NCBI GenBank assembly: GCA_007127655.1
Contig: SKYX01000295.1
Location: forward strand, 1-5,161
From: Desulfonatronum sp.
GTDB taxonomy: Bacteria > Desulfobacterota > Desulfovibrionia > Desulfovibrionales > Desulfonatronaceae
Reading direction: 5' to 3'
DNA: 5,161 nt
In this document: positions 5,093 through 5,161 of the stretch, piece after piece
Layout of the letters: every line of letters starts with the position of its first letter
How positions within the stretch are numbered: the stretch's first letter is position 1
The notes under the pieces: generated by a model
Databases searched by the model: none
Told to the model about the DNA's origin: nothing
The model's input: the letters and a program-made list of their open reading frames with translations, nothing else
Made by a program: the position numbers and the translations under genes

Positions 5093-5161
5093 ATGGCGAA
5101 ACACAAGACCCCGTTGTTGGACGAGCTGGAAAAAGGACCATGGCCCAGCTTTGTTTCCGAC
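5093..5161 (+). CDS. dsrA: Dissimilatory sulfite reductase alpha subunit, N-terminal 23 residues only
   Basis: DsrA with DsrB forms the cytoplasmic siroheme and iron-sulfur enzyme that reduces sulfite in the last stage of sulfate respiration. Only 23 codons are present before the window ends, but they match the start of Desulfovibrio-type DsrA well: MAKHKTPLLDELEKG followed by PWPSFVSD, compared with the family pattern MAKHATPxLDxLExGPWPSFV. The siroheme and cluster-binding cysteines lie beyond the window. The start has a strong GAGGAGG site, and a sigma70-type promoter with a long leader lies upstream, so dsrA is the first gene of its transcript, with dsrB expected downstream. The identification marks the organism as a dissimilatory sulfate or sulfite reducer. 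Confidence 0.88.
   Translation, partial: MAKHKTPLLDELEKGPWPSFVSD

Noticed and set aside
4776..5141. 121-codon open frame on the - strand across the dsrA leader
   Set aside because: It overlaps the dsrA start, its ribosome binding site and promoter, has no good ribosome site and has no recognisable domain.
1..5161. CRISPR array, tRNA or rRNA gene, insertion sequence
   Set aside because: No regularly spaced direct repeats, no cloverleaf-like segment and no transposase-like protein were seen on either strand.

Overview
The window looks like chromosomal DNA of a GC-rich sulfate-reducing bacterium, most likely in or near the Desulfovibrionales. The strongest clue is the last 69 bases, which encode the N-terminus of the dissimilatory sulfite reductase alpha subunit (DsrA), with its recognisable GPWPSFVSD segment behind a strong Shine-Dalgarno site. 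The MoeA-type protein fused to a periplasmic-binding-protein-like domain at the left edge fits the same group. The exact genus cannot be read from the sequence.

Layout from left to right. Bases 1-1371 (+) are the 3' part of a molybdopterin molybdotransferase gene (moeA type) whose product carries an extra C-terminal PBP-like domain. A short, AT-richer, HicB-like antitoxin gene (1371-1562, +) starts on the last base of the moeA stop codon. It looks truncated and has no visible HicA toxin partner. Convergent with it, with a 9-base gap, is asnS (1572-2951, -), a complete asparaginyl-tRNA synthetase gene. A 174-base divergent spacer separates asnS from a two-gene operon on the + strand: a 370-residue ABC-type/OLD-like AAA ATPase (3126-4238) and a 187-residue protein with a PD-(D/E)XK nuclease-like core (4235-4798), translationally coupled by an ATGA overlap. 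A 294-base non-coding region (4799-5092) follows. It holds a poly-C tract, a good sigma70-type promoter, a Rex/CRP-FNR-like inverted repeat on its -10 element and a leader with predicted stem-loops, and it leads into dsrA (5093 to the window end).

Biologically the window mixes core functions with accessory genes. The core functions are molybdenum cofactor maturation, tRNA-Asn charging and sulfite reduction. The accessory genes are the orphan HicB remnant and the ATPase-nuclease pair. That pair is the best candidate for an undescribed system. Its architecture (SMC/OLD-like ATPase plus a small coupled nuclease-like protein) resembles two-gene anti-phage modules such as Septu, Gabija or PARIS, but the nuclease type and the lack of a TOPRIM domain set it apart. 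A defence role is inference only. The second point of interest is possible redox control of the dsr promoter.
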